Origin: Branchiostoma floridae
Lineage: Eukaryota; Chordata; Leptocardii; Amphioxiformes; Branchiostomatidae
Reading direction: 5' to 3'
Length of the DNA: 64,000 bases
Assembly (NCBI RefSeq): GCF_000003815.2
Contig: NW_023365765.1
Span: 62,001 to 126,000 of the forward strand
The position numbers were made by a program, and so were the translations under genes. Positions 1 to 12,800 of the stretch are shown here, in pieces. Below the pieces are notes generated by a model. It worked only from the letters and a program-made list of their open reading frames with translations. It ran no database searches and was not told the DNA's origin. Numbering within the stretch: the stretch's first letter is position 1; each line of letters starts with the position of its first letter.

Positions 1-674
1 TAAAACATGTGCAGGAGGAGGGCAGAAGCATGGAAATCTCCTTTAGATTAAACGAATTTGGTACTGAAAAGTACTAAATCAAAGGAATACATAGCAAACA
101 AATGATACAATAGGATAATGAAGTAGTGAGGTAGATCAAATGGTTTGAATTAACAATGAATAGTAAAGTATTACATGGAAAAAAATAGCGATACAAGAAG
201 TAGAATATGGTAACTGATGCTTTGAGTTAACAATAAATGATAAATAGCAATAAGTAAATAAAGGTTTAATTGTTAGGGCATCAGTGCCTTTTAAGGGGTG
301 TGCTTTTTAGTCGAACGCTTTTGATTAAAGATATGTAGGCAGCGTACCTTGACCTTAGTCTATAAGACATTTTTGTCTTTGCTTAGTTAATCTTGGGAGA
401 ATTATGAATATGTCGTATGAAATTCATCTATGCTGTTATGGAAATGTTTTTCATGTTTTTTAACAAATTGATGGGATCATAAGATTTTTTTAAATTCTAT
501 TCTATTCCATTCACATTTATGTTTTTAAATTTATTTGTGAGTAATGGGCATAAAGCACAGTTTCGGATCATTAGAATTCACCAGTCGTTACGCCCATTTT
601 ATCCATCATATCAACATACATTCATACATGCCGTTTAATTTCAATTCTGTAAACTATAAATATTCACAACGTAC
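1..674. other. Intron, AT-rich, nothing recognised
   Basis: This is the start of the intron after the last visible exon. No exon-like GC rise or homology pattern is visible on either strand. Confidence 0.5.
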
Positions 675-804
675 CTCAAAGTAGCCCTCTGTCCCTGTAT
701 CCCGGATGGTGTCGGCGTACTTCAGGATGGAGTAGTCTTTGGACAGGTTGGGACTGTCAGGATTCCTCAGGGTCACGTGACCCTCCCAGCCTCGCGTCGT
801 CATG
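675..804 (-). CDS. Fibrinogen-C-like domain, second exon
   Basis: Begins after tttcatccacag in phase 2 and reads [34 protein letters not shown], ending GAG|GTACGT in phase 0. The GW...RN...DYSIL..AD.I pattern is that of an invertebrate fibrinogen-like subfamily with GGGWTLL. Further exons of the domain lie beyond base 1. Confidence 0.78.
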
Positions 805-3800
805 CTGTGGATGAAAACAATTCTATGCCTCAGCAAGATATACAAGATGTAGTATAGTATCTAACAGCAACTATTTTAGAAGACTTTTTTTACATACTAG
901 ACGATTACCTGGTCACGTTTATCGTATGATCGTAATACATCTTTTATATGGAAAATGCTGTCTTACATCCTTGTCAGCGAATGGTTCTCTCCAAGCTTGC
1001 TTACAATTCTACGACCACGCCACTTTGAAGTAACACTTACAACTAAAGGGGCATTACCACATATTATCGTGTAGGTATTGTATCTTTTGGCTTTTGGAAA
1101 TTGTAAATAGGAAATCATAATCGTATACAAAAAATCATAGAACGTTGTTGCTGTTCAGCCGCCAAGCCACGTAGTGAATCGAACACGAATCGAACCGTTT
1201 TTATTTGCAGTTCGAAGTGTTCCGCGGTTCTTAGCAACGTCGTTGCTAAGGAAAGGCTTGTCGCGTGACAGTTGGATGAAATTTCACCCGACGTTAACAG
1301 CTCTTTTAAACCTACTTGGCGGCCATTTTAAAAGATTACGTTATATGTACAAGAAGGGAACACCATGTGCTCTCTGTATAAACCGTTTTTGTGGAATTGT
1401 ACGGCAATTTAAGTTAGTTTCATGGTCATATTTGTTACATAGTAAAATTAGCAAAATGGCGGTGTCGTACGGGGCAAAAATTTCGACGAATTTCACATTG
1501 AGGGCATTTGCATTACGCCCTCGATTCTATCTTTAATGACAAGTGAATTAGATTTGTCGACTCTTCGACTACAAGTCATGTGAAGATCCTGTTGGTTTGA
1601 AATTTGGAAAGGTTTGAAAGTCCATGTCTATCGGGGTCACCTTATCGACTGTTTTACGCGCAAATACTGCAAGTTGTTGGTGTAGCTGATTCGAGTACAG
1701 CTGGCTTTTTAACACAAGTTGCGGTACCGATGGACATTTCCGGTATTGTCAGAGGACGCATATAGAATTAAACAGTGTTGAGACGGACTGAATTAGCAAA
1801 TGCTACATTGGTCTTACGACAATTAGGACGCAAATACGGCGGTGCGTGTATGGCGCGGGCTCCGTAGAACGGGCGTTGACGCAAGGGAGGAAGCGTTCTT
1901 TTTTTAATGCCTTTGATGGGGTGCCCTCGCGCGGTTGGGAAAAAACCCAATTACTACCGCGAAATGGATAGCATGTCATGTACCTACTGAAAGAAGAGAA
2001 TTCGGACTATTCTGTGCACTAAATTTTCCGTTTGTTTTCAAGTCTGCCACGAGGTAAAAAAAGCGTTGGAAATTGCACTAAAATCAACTGATTTCAGGTT
2101 ATAAAATCAAATGGATACAGCTAGACAAATCTGCTAAAAATCCAAAGGAGTGAAGTGAGAAGCTTCAAAGTTGTATATGCGATGAAATGATGAATACAGA
2201 TAGTTGTAAACTCAAGCAGCAAGCTTTCTTGCAAGTAGTCCCAACACCCGGGGGTCACGGAACGTAGAACTGTCCCAAAACGGCGCGCGGTTCGCTACGG
2301 CAGTCAGTTAGAACTTTTGAAGTTAGATTTATATCATCTCGGATTGGCATATCAACTTGAAAGTTGGAATTTATATACGGGGGACCACTGTTAACTTGGT
2401 TCCGGTCAAAGATTTGATATCTATGGGACGAAGACCTGTCCAGAGTCGATAATTACTGAAAAAGTCAAATCGGGGGCGTTCTACTCTAGAGTCAAAATTA
2501 TGACATGGCTTCGCGCAGATTGGCGGCATTTGCATTACGCCCTCAAAATCTATGATGAGTCTTATACCGACAGAAACTACAATGTTTGCTCTCTCTTGTG
2601 GTCCCAAATTCCTGTTGGTTTGAAATCTACAACAGGTAAAAAATATGAGGGGAAATTACACGAAAATCACGAGATTTCGGGCCGTATTTTTGACGGGAAA
2701 ACGATACACTATCGGTTCAAAAATTCGTAGACATAACAAATGAGTCTAAAATATTGTAAATAACTTGAAATTAGTAAGATAAAAGGTTATGTACTCCTGG
2801 GATAAGCTTTCTTGTAGGGGGTGTTGACGCCCGAAGTCATAGAACGGACTACTTTCTCTCGCGGAAGGAAAATAAAAAAGCCTCGAACTCTCGACGTGGC
2901 GTGGCGGCTGTGTTCAGCAGTCAAGACACCCTATAGAATTCAGATTTAGCATAACTTTCAGTCAACTCCAATATCCTGGGCGCTTTACTCAACAAATGGA
3001 AGTTGTTCTGTATACTTCCAGATCCTGTGAAAAACTTGTTTTAGTATGTCATATGATTTGTATTGACATCTTGTAAGGTATTTATGATCTATCAAACGAC
3101 CTGTTGATGAGGAGTGTCCATCCTCCTCCGTGTCGCCTGAAGTCACAGAAGACGGGGACGGTCTCCCTCCCCACGTACATACCTCATTATTCCTATATAC
3201 ATCTCTGTTTTGTACTGATTGTATTAATTTATTGATAATTAGGTACCATCTGACCTGTTGATGAGGAGTGTCCATCCTCCTCCGTGCCTCCGGAAGTCAC
3301 AGAAGACGGGGACGGTCTCCCTCCCCACCAGGATGTCGTGCACACCGTTGGGAGGGGTGGGCTTCCCGTCGGCCCTTGCGAACTCCTGCTTCTGACGACA
3401 GGACCGCGGGGTTGTCCTCACTGGGGCGGGAAAATCAGAACGGGCAGGTTGGGGTAACCTCCAAGCAGTAGGCGGGAACATTCGTCTCGCTACTTGCAAG
3501 CTCCCGGTTCCCGAAGGAACGGGTCTTTCTTCTGCCGCCCCGGGAACCTTAAGCTTGATAAACGTTACAAATGAGACTGCCTACATCTGCTTGGAGATTA
3601 AGGTTGGGCTGCTAAGGTTTTTCGTACTTACAGCTTTCGTATAGAAAATATGAAAATATAAATGTACTAGTACTAACATCAACGAGCTAGAAAGATACGA
3701 ATCTGAGACCATTTACCATTGATTTTGTTGTATACGAGACATCAATATTGACAATGGTAAAATCCTAATCGATATCAGCCGACAGTTTCGACTGTGGCTA

Positions 3801-6800
3801 CACAGTCCTATACGAGAATGACAGTCTCTGCCACATAGAGCACATCTGTAAGCTGACTCAGGTCTGTTGCAGAGCTCTTTTCGCGGGATTCGCATTTTTT
3901 CTGCCATGCGCATCAGTCTGGTTTCTCCTGATACGAGACCGCAAAACTGAATAACACATCACCGCAGATTATTGTTCTGGACTATATGTACCTTCTTTCC
4001 CGATGCCGACACATTTCTTCCCGCCGTGCTGCGGAGCGGGGTCGGAGCAGGTTCGGATCCTCTCCAGGGTCTTCCCCGCGCACTCTCCTCCGCACGGTAC
4101 CCAGGGGCCCCAGGTAGACCACTGCCCGTTTACTGTATACCGTTAATGGTAACCGTTATAATACAACATGGGGGAGATAAACATTAAAACGCTCCAGCAG
4201 CGAGAGGTATTTCTTTCAAAATATCAAACTCCAACCATGTTATTACCAACATGTATAAAATTCACACTTAATAATTTTGCCTTGTAACTGGCATTGGTTC
4301 AAAAGCACAAAAAAAACAAAAACAAAACAAAACACGGAGGATGGAAAGGAGAATGTTCAGTTTCATTTGTCAATTGCCTTTCGTTACGGTTTTCTTACTT
4401 TTCACAGGCAAAGGTTTGGTTTCGTGGGTTATAACTAGGTGAAGAGATTTACCCTTCATGCAATTGAAATACCGAAAGAAGGGAAAAGTAATCCAGAATG
4501 AAAGAGAGAGAGAAAGAGATAAAAAGAAGTATGTATGGAGAGGATTTGCGCAGCTGAAGGCTTACCTGCATCACAGTGTACTCCAGAGTCACAGCCTAAG
4601 AACTCGGTGCTGTTGCCGACGCAGATGCCGCCATGTTGGGGAGGGGGGTTGTCGCACTGCCTGGTCCGCTGCACCAACCCGAGGCCACACGACACCGAAC
4701 ACTCGGTCCACGTGGACCACGCGCTCCAGTTCCCGTTTACTGGCCAGGGGGAAAATAACATAAAATCAAGAAAGGTTAAGATAACGTAAGATTATAATTA
4801 GATAACAAGGCAATGTAAGATAAAATGGTGAAAAACTGGTGGAGATGTTGGCGCGCCGTTCCTCTAGAATTTTGGCCACATAATTGTACCTACTCTCGAA
4901 GCAGTGGTTAGGCTCCGGCTGTTTTTTTAACGTTTTTTAGTCGTTTTTATCGGGCTTTCTATTTTGTCATTTTTCTTTAAGTACGCCAGCCAGTTAGGTT
5001 TTGACACAGCAAGATAGAATACAAAACAGAAAGCCCGATAAAAACGACTAAAAAACGTTTTAACAGCCGAAGCCTAACATTTGCTTGGAGAGTAAATTGT
5101 ACCGTCTTTACCGTGAGAAGGCAATAAGGCCATCGGAAGCGATGTGTGTTCAACTTCCGTCCTCTTTTTTTGCTGAGCAAGTGATGATTTAGCCGAGGAT
5201 CGAACCCGCAAGATCCCTATTATGCGCCATTCCTTCTTGGAGCATAACTGCTACATTTCTTTCTGGAACATGTAATTGTAGTCAGAGTGTCTATAGCTAT
5301 GAAATTGGTAGTTGCTTGTTAACGTCGAGTTTTCGCCTTCGACAAGTAGTATTTTTTTCCAGGCGTTGTCATGATATGATAAAGAAAATCTGTCCTAACC
5401 TGGATCCGGGCACTTTGGCAGCCAGCATTTCCTGGCGTCCTTCCTGGAGCCTTCGCAGTCCTTGCCGCCATGTTGGGGAGGGGGGCGCCTGCAGGTGCGG
5501 AACCGGATCTGCTGCCCCACGCCGCAGCTGGCCGCACAGCGCGACCACGTGGTCCACTCCGACCAACCACCGTCAACTATGTTAATGAGTACAAGGAATT
5601 TCAATTTACTTGTGTCAGGAGTGGTTGGATGTAATGTATCCATTATGACGGTTGAAAATTAGTTTGATGATCTTTCTTTTTTGCATTAACTAAAAGTAAA
5701 TGAAATCTACAATTATCGATAAAAACGATTTGAGAAACCTGGACCTGGACCTGATCCTCTGGACCTGAACCGGACCTGGACCTGAATTTTCTGTACCGGT
5801 ACCCAGCCCTAGTGTGTAAGTATGTGTGTGCGCGCGTTTTTACGTGTGTGTGTGTGTGTGTGTGCGTGCGTGTTTGTACATGTGTGTGTGCGTGGCAGAG
5901 AGAGTGTACGTATGTGTGTCTGCACCGTACGGTGCGTTTGAACCAAATCTCCAAGCAGATCCTCGGTGCCATAAGATAGTATCAAAGTCAAATGGTAAGT
6001 TTGATACTTGGTACATTACGCACCGTGGATCTGGTTGGAGATTAGTGTGAACCTGCTTGGACAGGGCGGGCCGTCGCATATCGCCCGGATGGTGTGTATG
6101 TGTGTTTGTGTGTGTGTGTGTGTGTGTGCACGTGTGTGCATGCATGTGTGTGTGTGTATCTGTACGTGTGTGTCTGTACGTGTGTATGTGCGTCTGTGTG
6201 AACCTACTAGGACAGGGCGGGCTGTCGTCGCATATCGCCCGGATGGTGGACAGTCCATTGCAGCGGTCCCCGCCGAACTGCGGCCGCGGGTTGTCGCACT
6301 TCCGGGTCCGGTTCCGCATGCCTCGCCCGCAGGAGGGGTGGCACTCCGTCCACTCCGACCACTGGCCGTAACCGCCGTGGACTGGAACACAATTTGAAGT
6401 TTTGTTTAAAAAGACAGAAAGATAAAGTAGAGTAATGATCCTAAATTTAGGTGAAGCATGAAGATATTTCAAGAATATAGCGACAGCACATGTACATACA
6501 GTCATGTTTGCAAATCATACCAAAGTAGAAATGATAAACAGTTTTAAAGATAACCGCCGTCGAGTAGAACAGAATTTGAAGTTTTTGTTTGGTCTGTTTT
6601 AGTTTTCTTTCGTTTGTCTTGATTCAGAAGGTAAGCAGCTAGCTTCGTACTTCGACAACTGAGTTGAAGATATCCACGTTAAAAAACAGTAACTGGGATA
6701 TAACTACAATAGAATTTTATGCTAGCAGATTAAGCTCACAATAGATTATGAAAGATGTAGACATAACACGTTTCAACTAATGCTAAACTCACTTGGACAT

Positions 6801-9800
6801 TCCGTGGCGTTACAGTAGGCTATCTCGCCCCTCCGACCGGGACACTGCCTCCCGCCGAACTGCGGCTCCGGGTCGCTACACTCCCGCACGCGGATCTTCG
6901 TGCCCTGGCCACATGTCACGCTGCAGACCGACCACTTGGACCAGCTGGCCCACTGTCCATCAACTGGTTGGCATAATGAAATGAAGCGTTAAAACTATAA
7001 AACCCGCCCATGCTCTCCTTTCCGGTTATAAGGTGCTTGGGAATGCAGGACCACTAGTACAGTAGGGGGCAGCCTCCCAAATGTAAGTCGAACGCTTAGT
7101 GAGTAGATACTCACTAAGATTTCGCATAATAACAGGCCTTAGCCTTTGTGTAATTTCTACACTCGTAAAATAAAATAAAAATGAAATGAATAGTCATAAT
7201 TTGTCAGAAGTGCGTCGAAGTCTATACCAACTCCAACCCCCAACCCCACCCCGCTTGTGCCGAGTGATAGGAAGTGTGCCTTGATGCAAAAGTCGGCATT
7301 TATCTTTCAGATCGTGTGAAGTACGATGGCCTGAGTTACAGACTTTTTTTGAAATAAGGATATGTCTCAAGTGTCTTTTTAAACTTGACATGAATGGTGT
7401 TGACAATACGAAAACATACAGGACCATATGGAAGTTCCATTTTGTAATTTTCCCAATGACTTCCTACGGAATTGTGTGATATGTTACCTACTTGCACAAG
7501 GAGTGTCCATGCAGGTGTCGACTTCCCGACTCTCTCCTTCACACGCGCTCCTGCTCACCCGTCCATCCAGCCTGCACTCACGGAACCTGGACAGGACCGA
7601 AGACACGAGGAGCTTTATTTTACAAGACTATGACTATGGATAGAGAGACTCTTTGTATGCAACCATTGCTTTATTTACATCAACGTCTCGGTAACCGTCT
7701 GTCACCTTCTTCAGGGAAATTCTGACTGGTACACTCCATTCTATTTGTTCTATGACGAACAAAGCTGATGAAAACATTCGATTTATGAGTGTGTTCTTCT
7801 GGATAAAAAAGGTAACATTTGACTATAACCTAGTTTCATTCGTCCGGAAAATGACGTGTATCATGATCAACTGGTGGGCCCCCAATTTTTCTGAAAAAGA
7901 CTGGTAGAAAATTTGGTCTATCCCAATTTCTGTGTTGGAGTTAGGTTCAAACATTTTCCTCTTTTTTCTTCTTCTATTAATACTACTTAGCCCCCATTTA
8001 CTACTCTCCAAGCAGAGGTTAGGCTCCAGTTGTTTTTTAACGTTTTTTTAGTCGTTTTATCGGGCTTTCTATTTTTTTTTATTATATCTTGCTGTGTCAA
8101 AACCTAAAATGACAAAATAGAAAGCCCGATAAAAACGACTAAAAAAATGTTAAAAAAAACAGACAGAGTCTAACCTCTGCTTGGAGAGTACCATTATACC
8201 CTTTTCCCCAGATTCCATGAAAGCCACTAACGCTATCGCTGTTCTCACCTCGCCTTCTGCCCCTTCCCGCATGTGAGTGAGCACTCCGTCCAGTCCGTCC
8301 ACTCGCTCCAAACTGCGCCCTTCTCAGCTGGCAGGAGCTCGTTGGACTCAGACTCAACTCTGTCGTCCGGTAACACTTCGTTAGGGGGCGCTTCTGGTGA
8401 CGCCTTGCCATTGTCTGGCTCTGAAAGTGGACGAAAAATATCAACTCTTCCGTACGAATACGCAACAAAAGTTGTCTCTGTAAAATGAATGTTTCAACGA
8501 TAACTCAGGTTGGTTCAAAAGGATACTGTTATTTTAGGTAAAGATTTGAGTACTTGGTGTTGGGGGCGGTTAGAACTTTTAGTATTTTACGTTATTATCA
8601 TCATTGGTTAGGTATCGTGGGTTGGTTTAATTAAAGGGGCGGGGCTACGTTGAACCAGGCTGAGATACCGTCCAACACACTGTCTGTGGTGGAAACTTAA
8701 CACCCTTTGGTTAGTATATGTGCTCTAGATGTGCTGTTGAAGCCTGAGGTTGTGATTGGTGCATCCAGATGACGTCACAATGACGTGTTGTTGTTACCCG
8801 ACACGGTGGGAGGTTCTGGGATAACGTTGGCCCCTGATGACGTAGTTGGTGACGTTGTTGATGACGTCGCAGCTGTAGTACTTGTTGTTGGCGAGAGCTT
8901 CATGAAGCCTTCTGTCGAGATCTCGTCAAAGACGGAAACTGCAACACAGAAATGCATCCACGTTTTGGCGTTAGGCAAGCGTTAGGAGAGTGCGGAAGCG
9001 ACGGCAGTGTTCTAGTCGTTTGGGGGTTCGTAGCGTCCGTCCAAGGTCAATGTCGTCGTCGTTTTTTTTTTCCTTTTCATTCCTTCCACTTCTTTTTTGG
9101 TCTTAGCTTGATTCATCGATTCCTTTTACCTGATGCATATGTTGATTGGCAGTACTTGGACAGGAAATGCGCCCAAATTTAAGAAAAATATCCATATATA
9201 TGATATACATTGTTTCGCCTTCAGTTCTATCGTTGCAGGAGATGAGTTCGGGTTTCATTTGGACAAGAGACGGGTCTTTCTTTCCATCGTTTTATCTCAT
9301 TCTTTCTCGATTCTTTTCTTTCTCGCCAGACTAAATCTAAACATACTGTATATCTGTCATGTCAATAGCTTACTAAGGGTTATGAATAGACAGGGAAGGC
9401 TTTTGGGCTTTCCGACTTTCTATGTTGTAAGGAACATGGTATATCGACGTTGCAATTGCATCCTACCCTTGACTTCCCCTGACGCGTCACCGTTATTTTC
9501 CCCCGCCTCCGTCTCCCCATTCTCCAGGATATTTCCCGATGTCTCCAGCTCCTGGTCGCAGGCCTGCACCGAGCAGAGCTGGTACTCCCTCTCGGGCCCG
9601 TCGCAGCCCCCGCCCGCCGGGGAGGCCTGGCACCTCCGGGTGCGGAACTGCCGGCCGCTGCCGCAGCTGACGCTGCACGTGCTCCAGTCCGTCCACGGGA
9701 GCCACCTGCCCGCAGCTGGGGGGAAAGACAAGGAATTCATATTCGTATCCATCTCAAGACATAAGAGCACAGAACCAGGACCACCATGGTGAGGAAAACA

Positions 9801-12800
9801 GTATGTATTTGAGGAGGGGTAGGGTAAAGGGGCGGTCAGATTTGTAAGGCACATGGGCTTAGCTGAGGAAAAAGAGTGGATGGGTCGGCGAGATGGGCGC
9901 TCTTTAAAGGAAATTGAAAGGAATGGGGTCCAGCAATGTAACACTGACGGGTACACAGTGAGTGAGATATTGCCACCGATGTACAAAACGGTGACGGGGT
10001 GGGTCTGGGTCTGGGCTGGAGGGGCGTGGCGTTGGGGGTGGGGTTGCGGGTGGTTAGGGTTAGGTTTTTAGAACGAAAATTAGCGCCAATATGTCAGTTT
10101 AATGCTTCACTCCATATCATATATATGATTGTTATTATGATATTACAGGTTTATATACATTTTAGCCAGTATTTTTATATCCATGTCTTTTGGATTATCC
10201 GACCATATTCCGACCATTTCAGGAAAACGTTGTCAGTAAACTTAGGGCAAAAATCATGATTTCAAATGCAGCATTTTAACAAAACGCGTTTTGCAACGTG
10301 TATTGCAAAAAAAGGTTGCCCGACGACCACCTGGACACTGGACTGGCGTGTCGCACGTCCGGTTCATGATGTAAGGTCCCTCGCAGGGGGTCCCGGCCGG
10401 AGCCAGCTCACAGTACCGCGTCCTGCGCTGCACCCCGCGACCGCAGGTGGCGCTGCAGGCCGTCCAGACCGACCACGGGCTCCACAGGCCCTTTTCTGGA
10501 CACACAAGGTTTGTAGTTTGGCGGGTAAATACGCCTATGTCGCCCTTATACCACCGTTCAATTGTTACATTTTGATATTAACGAGTTTGAGTTCAGTTCA
10601 TTTAAAAATTATAAAATCATTTGCGTTAATTCAAAATCATACGTGTTAAATCAAAATCACATTCAAAATCATATGCCATAGGCCACACAGTTAGTCTTAC
10701 TATTTAGATGTCTTTAATACTTGGGAATTGTATGCACTAGCCTCAAGTTGGATGATGAAGCCTATTAAGAGATTATCTAACATTATTTAATCACATTCCT
10801 GCTACCCCTCCCCACCACAGGGAAATTTGGTACTAAATGGCTACCTTAGCAGGCCGAAGGTTAAGAAAAATTTAATTCTAGATTTGATTCATTATAGGAA
10901 TCCTATATGGTCTTTATTTTCATCTTTATACGAGTGCGCCTCTTACATATCCTGTATGTTGTGTGTGGTATCTTTACTCTTAAAGCTTTGTGTTAATTCA
11001 GCTAGATGACTAATAATTGTATTTAAAACTCCAAAGTTTTCATTTAATGTCTAGGTAGAATTCAAAATGGCAATGTTATTGTCTAGATAGAATTCAAAAT
11101 GACTACTAGTATGTTATTAGTCCCCTTACCCTTGCACGTCCCCAGGTTACAGGGTTTTATCTCCGTGTCCTGCCCCGCGCAGACGTCATCCGGTGTCGCG
11201 TCCTGACATGTCCGCGTGCGAATCTGTTCCCCCTCCCCGCACGTCGCACTGCAGGTGGACCAGTCCGTCCACTCCGTCCAATGGGCTGCAATAATGGAGT
11301 ACGCGTGACAAAGGTAAATACGTTCTCATTACTGTTCTAACCCGTTGGGCACATTGCCACTGGGTATCTGTGGGTACGGCCGGACCCCGGGTTGAATTTA
11401 AGTCGGACTTAAAATGAACCCAGGACCCGGCAACATGTACAGATAGACGCCGTGACCTCCATGTGAGGTACACCGAGGGGTGCTCATCGGTATCTGGCAG
11501 TCCATCGGGGCAAATTTATGGCTTCGGATCCCGCCGGGGCTACATCCCTGACGAGCATCAGCGCGACCTAGGCCTTAGTCCATTGAGTAAAAACATTGCT
11601 CGTAAAAATCAAAAATATAAGTGAGTGTTCAGATTTGATACCTTTCTGTGGTGCTTCACAACTTTGTGTGTTACAGTCCTCGTCTTCGTAATTCACCCCC
11701 GCACAGGATAACCCTTCACCCCTCGGTTCCGGCGAATCACACTTCCGGCGCCTCACTCTGTATCCTCCGTCGCAGCTCGCGCTGCAGTCCGACCAGTCGT
11801 CCCATTTGCCCCACTGGCCGTCCACTATGAAAGGAAATTGTATATGAATCTTAATATCACCAACTTTTAATTCATACCTCTGCACGTAAAAGACCCCCCA
11901 CACCTAAAGGGTTATAGAGAAGAGTAGGGTGCCCCAGTTTGTTTGTCCAAAACGGAACAATCTATGTCAACAACTATGACACGAAGTACAAAATAAAGGT
12001 ACAGAATAAAGCTTAACATCCAAAAAAGGACTAACATCATTCTTTGATATAGTGTTACAATCGAGTGGGCTAATCATGATTTTCGGTATTCTTTCTCATA
12101 ACAAAGCAGTCTTTTATATATTTGCCTTATCATATATATTTTTACATTATAGGAGTTGTGGCATCTAAAGATGTACAAATCTGTCTGTAGCATCGATTGG
12201 GACTGGTATAGTGTTTACGTTTGGATTTCAGGCCATGACGTTGTGCTATAGCTGGTCTCTGCAATGCAAACTCCGCTGTCCGGGGATGAATTGTCCCCTA
12301 GGCGCCGGCAATGTAGGGCGGACAGTGTATAGAACCGTGATAAATTTTAATCAGTTGTACATTGTACGTACCGTGACAAGCCTGCATGCTGCAGCGCCTG
12401 AACTGCTGGCCGGTGCCCTCGCAGTCCCGGCCGCCGTGGTCGGGGATGGGCGAGTCGCAGGTGCGGTCCCGGGACTGGGTCCCCCCGCCGCAGCTTGCGG
12501 TGCAAACCGTCCAGTTGGACCACGGGCTCCAGCCTCCATCAACTAAAGGATACGGAAATTTGCTCTTTTTAAAGAATCTATACTGAAAGAATTAAAGAAA
12601 TGTAGCGAGTCGCAGGTGCGGTCCCGGGACTGGGTCCCGCCGCCGCAGCTTGCCGTGCACACCGTCCAGTTGGACCACGGGCTCCAGCCTCCATCAACTG
12701 AAGAAAAATTGATAAGTGGTCTAGTCTGTCTCTCAGATATGATGCGAGAGTCGCGAAAACTAGGTCGAGACTTGCATGGATCTTCTGCCCATCACCCCGC

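Larger units (their letters stand above)
805..3254. other. Intron within the fibrinogen-like domain
   Basis: It contains one truncated exon copy (3101-3172) and a possible inverted-repeat element (1141-2925). Otherwise nothing coding is supported. Confidence 0.55.

Noticed and set aside
5188-5215. tRNA-like string GATCGAACCCGC
   Set aside because: No A box or cloverleaf can be drawn around it; the same holds for GGGATCGAACC near 34510.
5643-6505. His-Thr-rich minus-strand frames and Val-Cys-rich plus-strand frames
   Set aside because: They are created by the (TG)n microsatellites.
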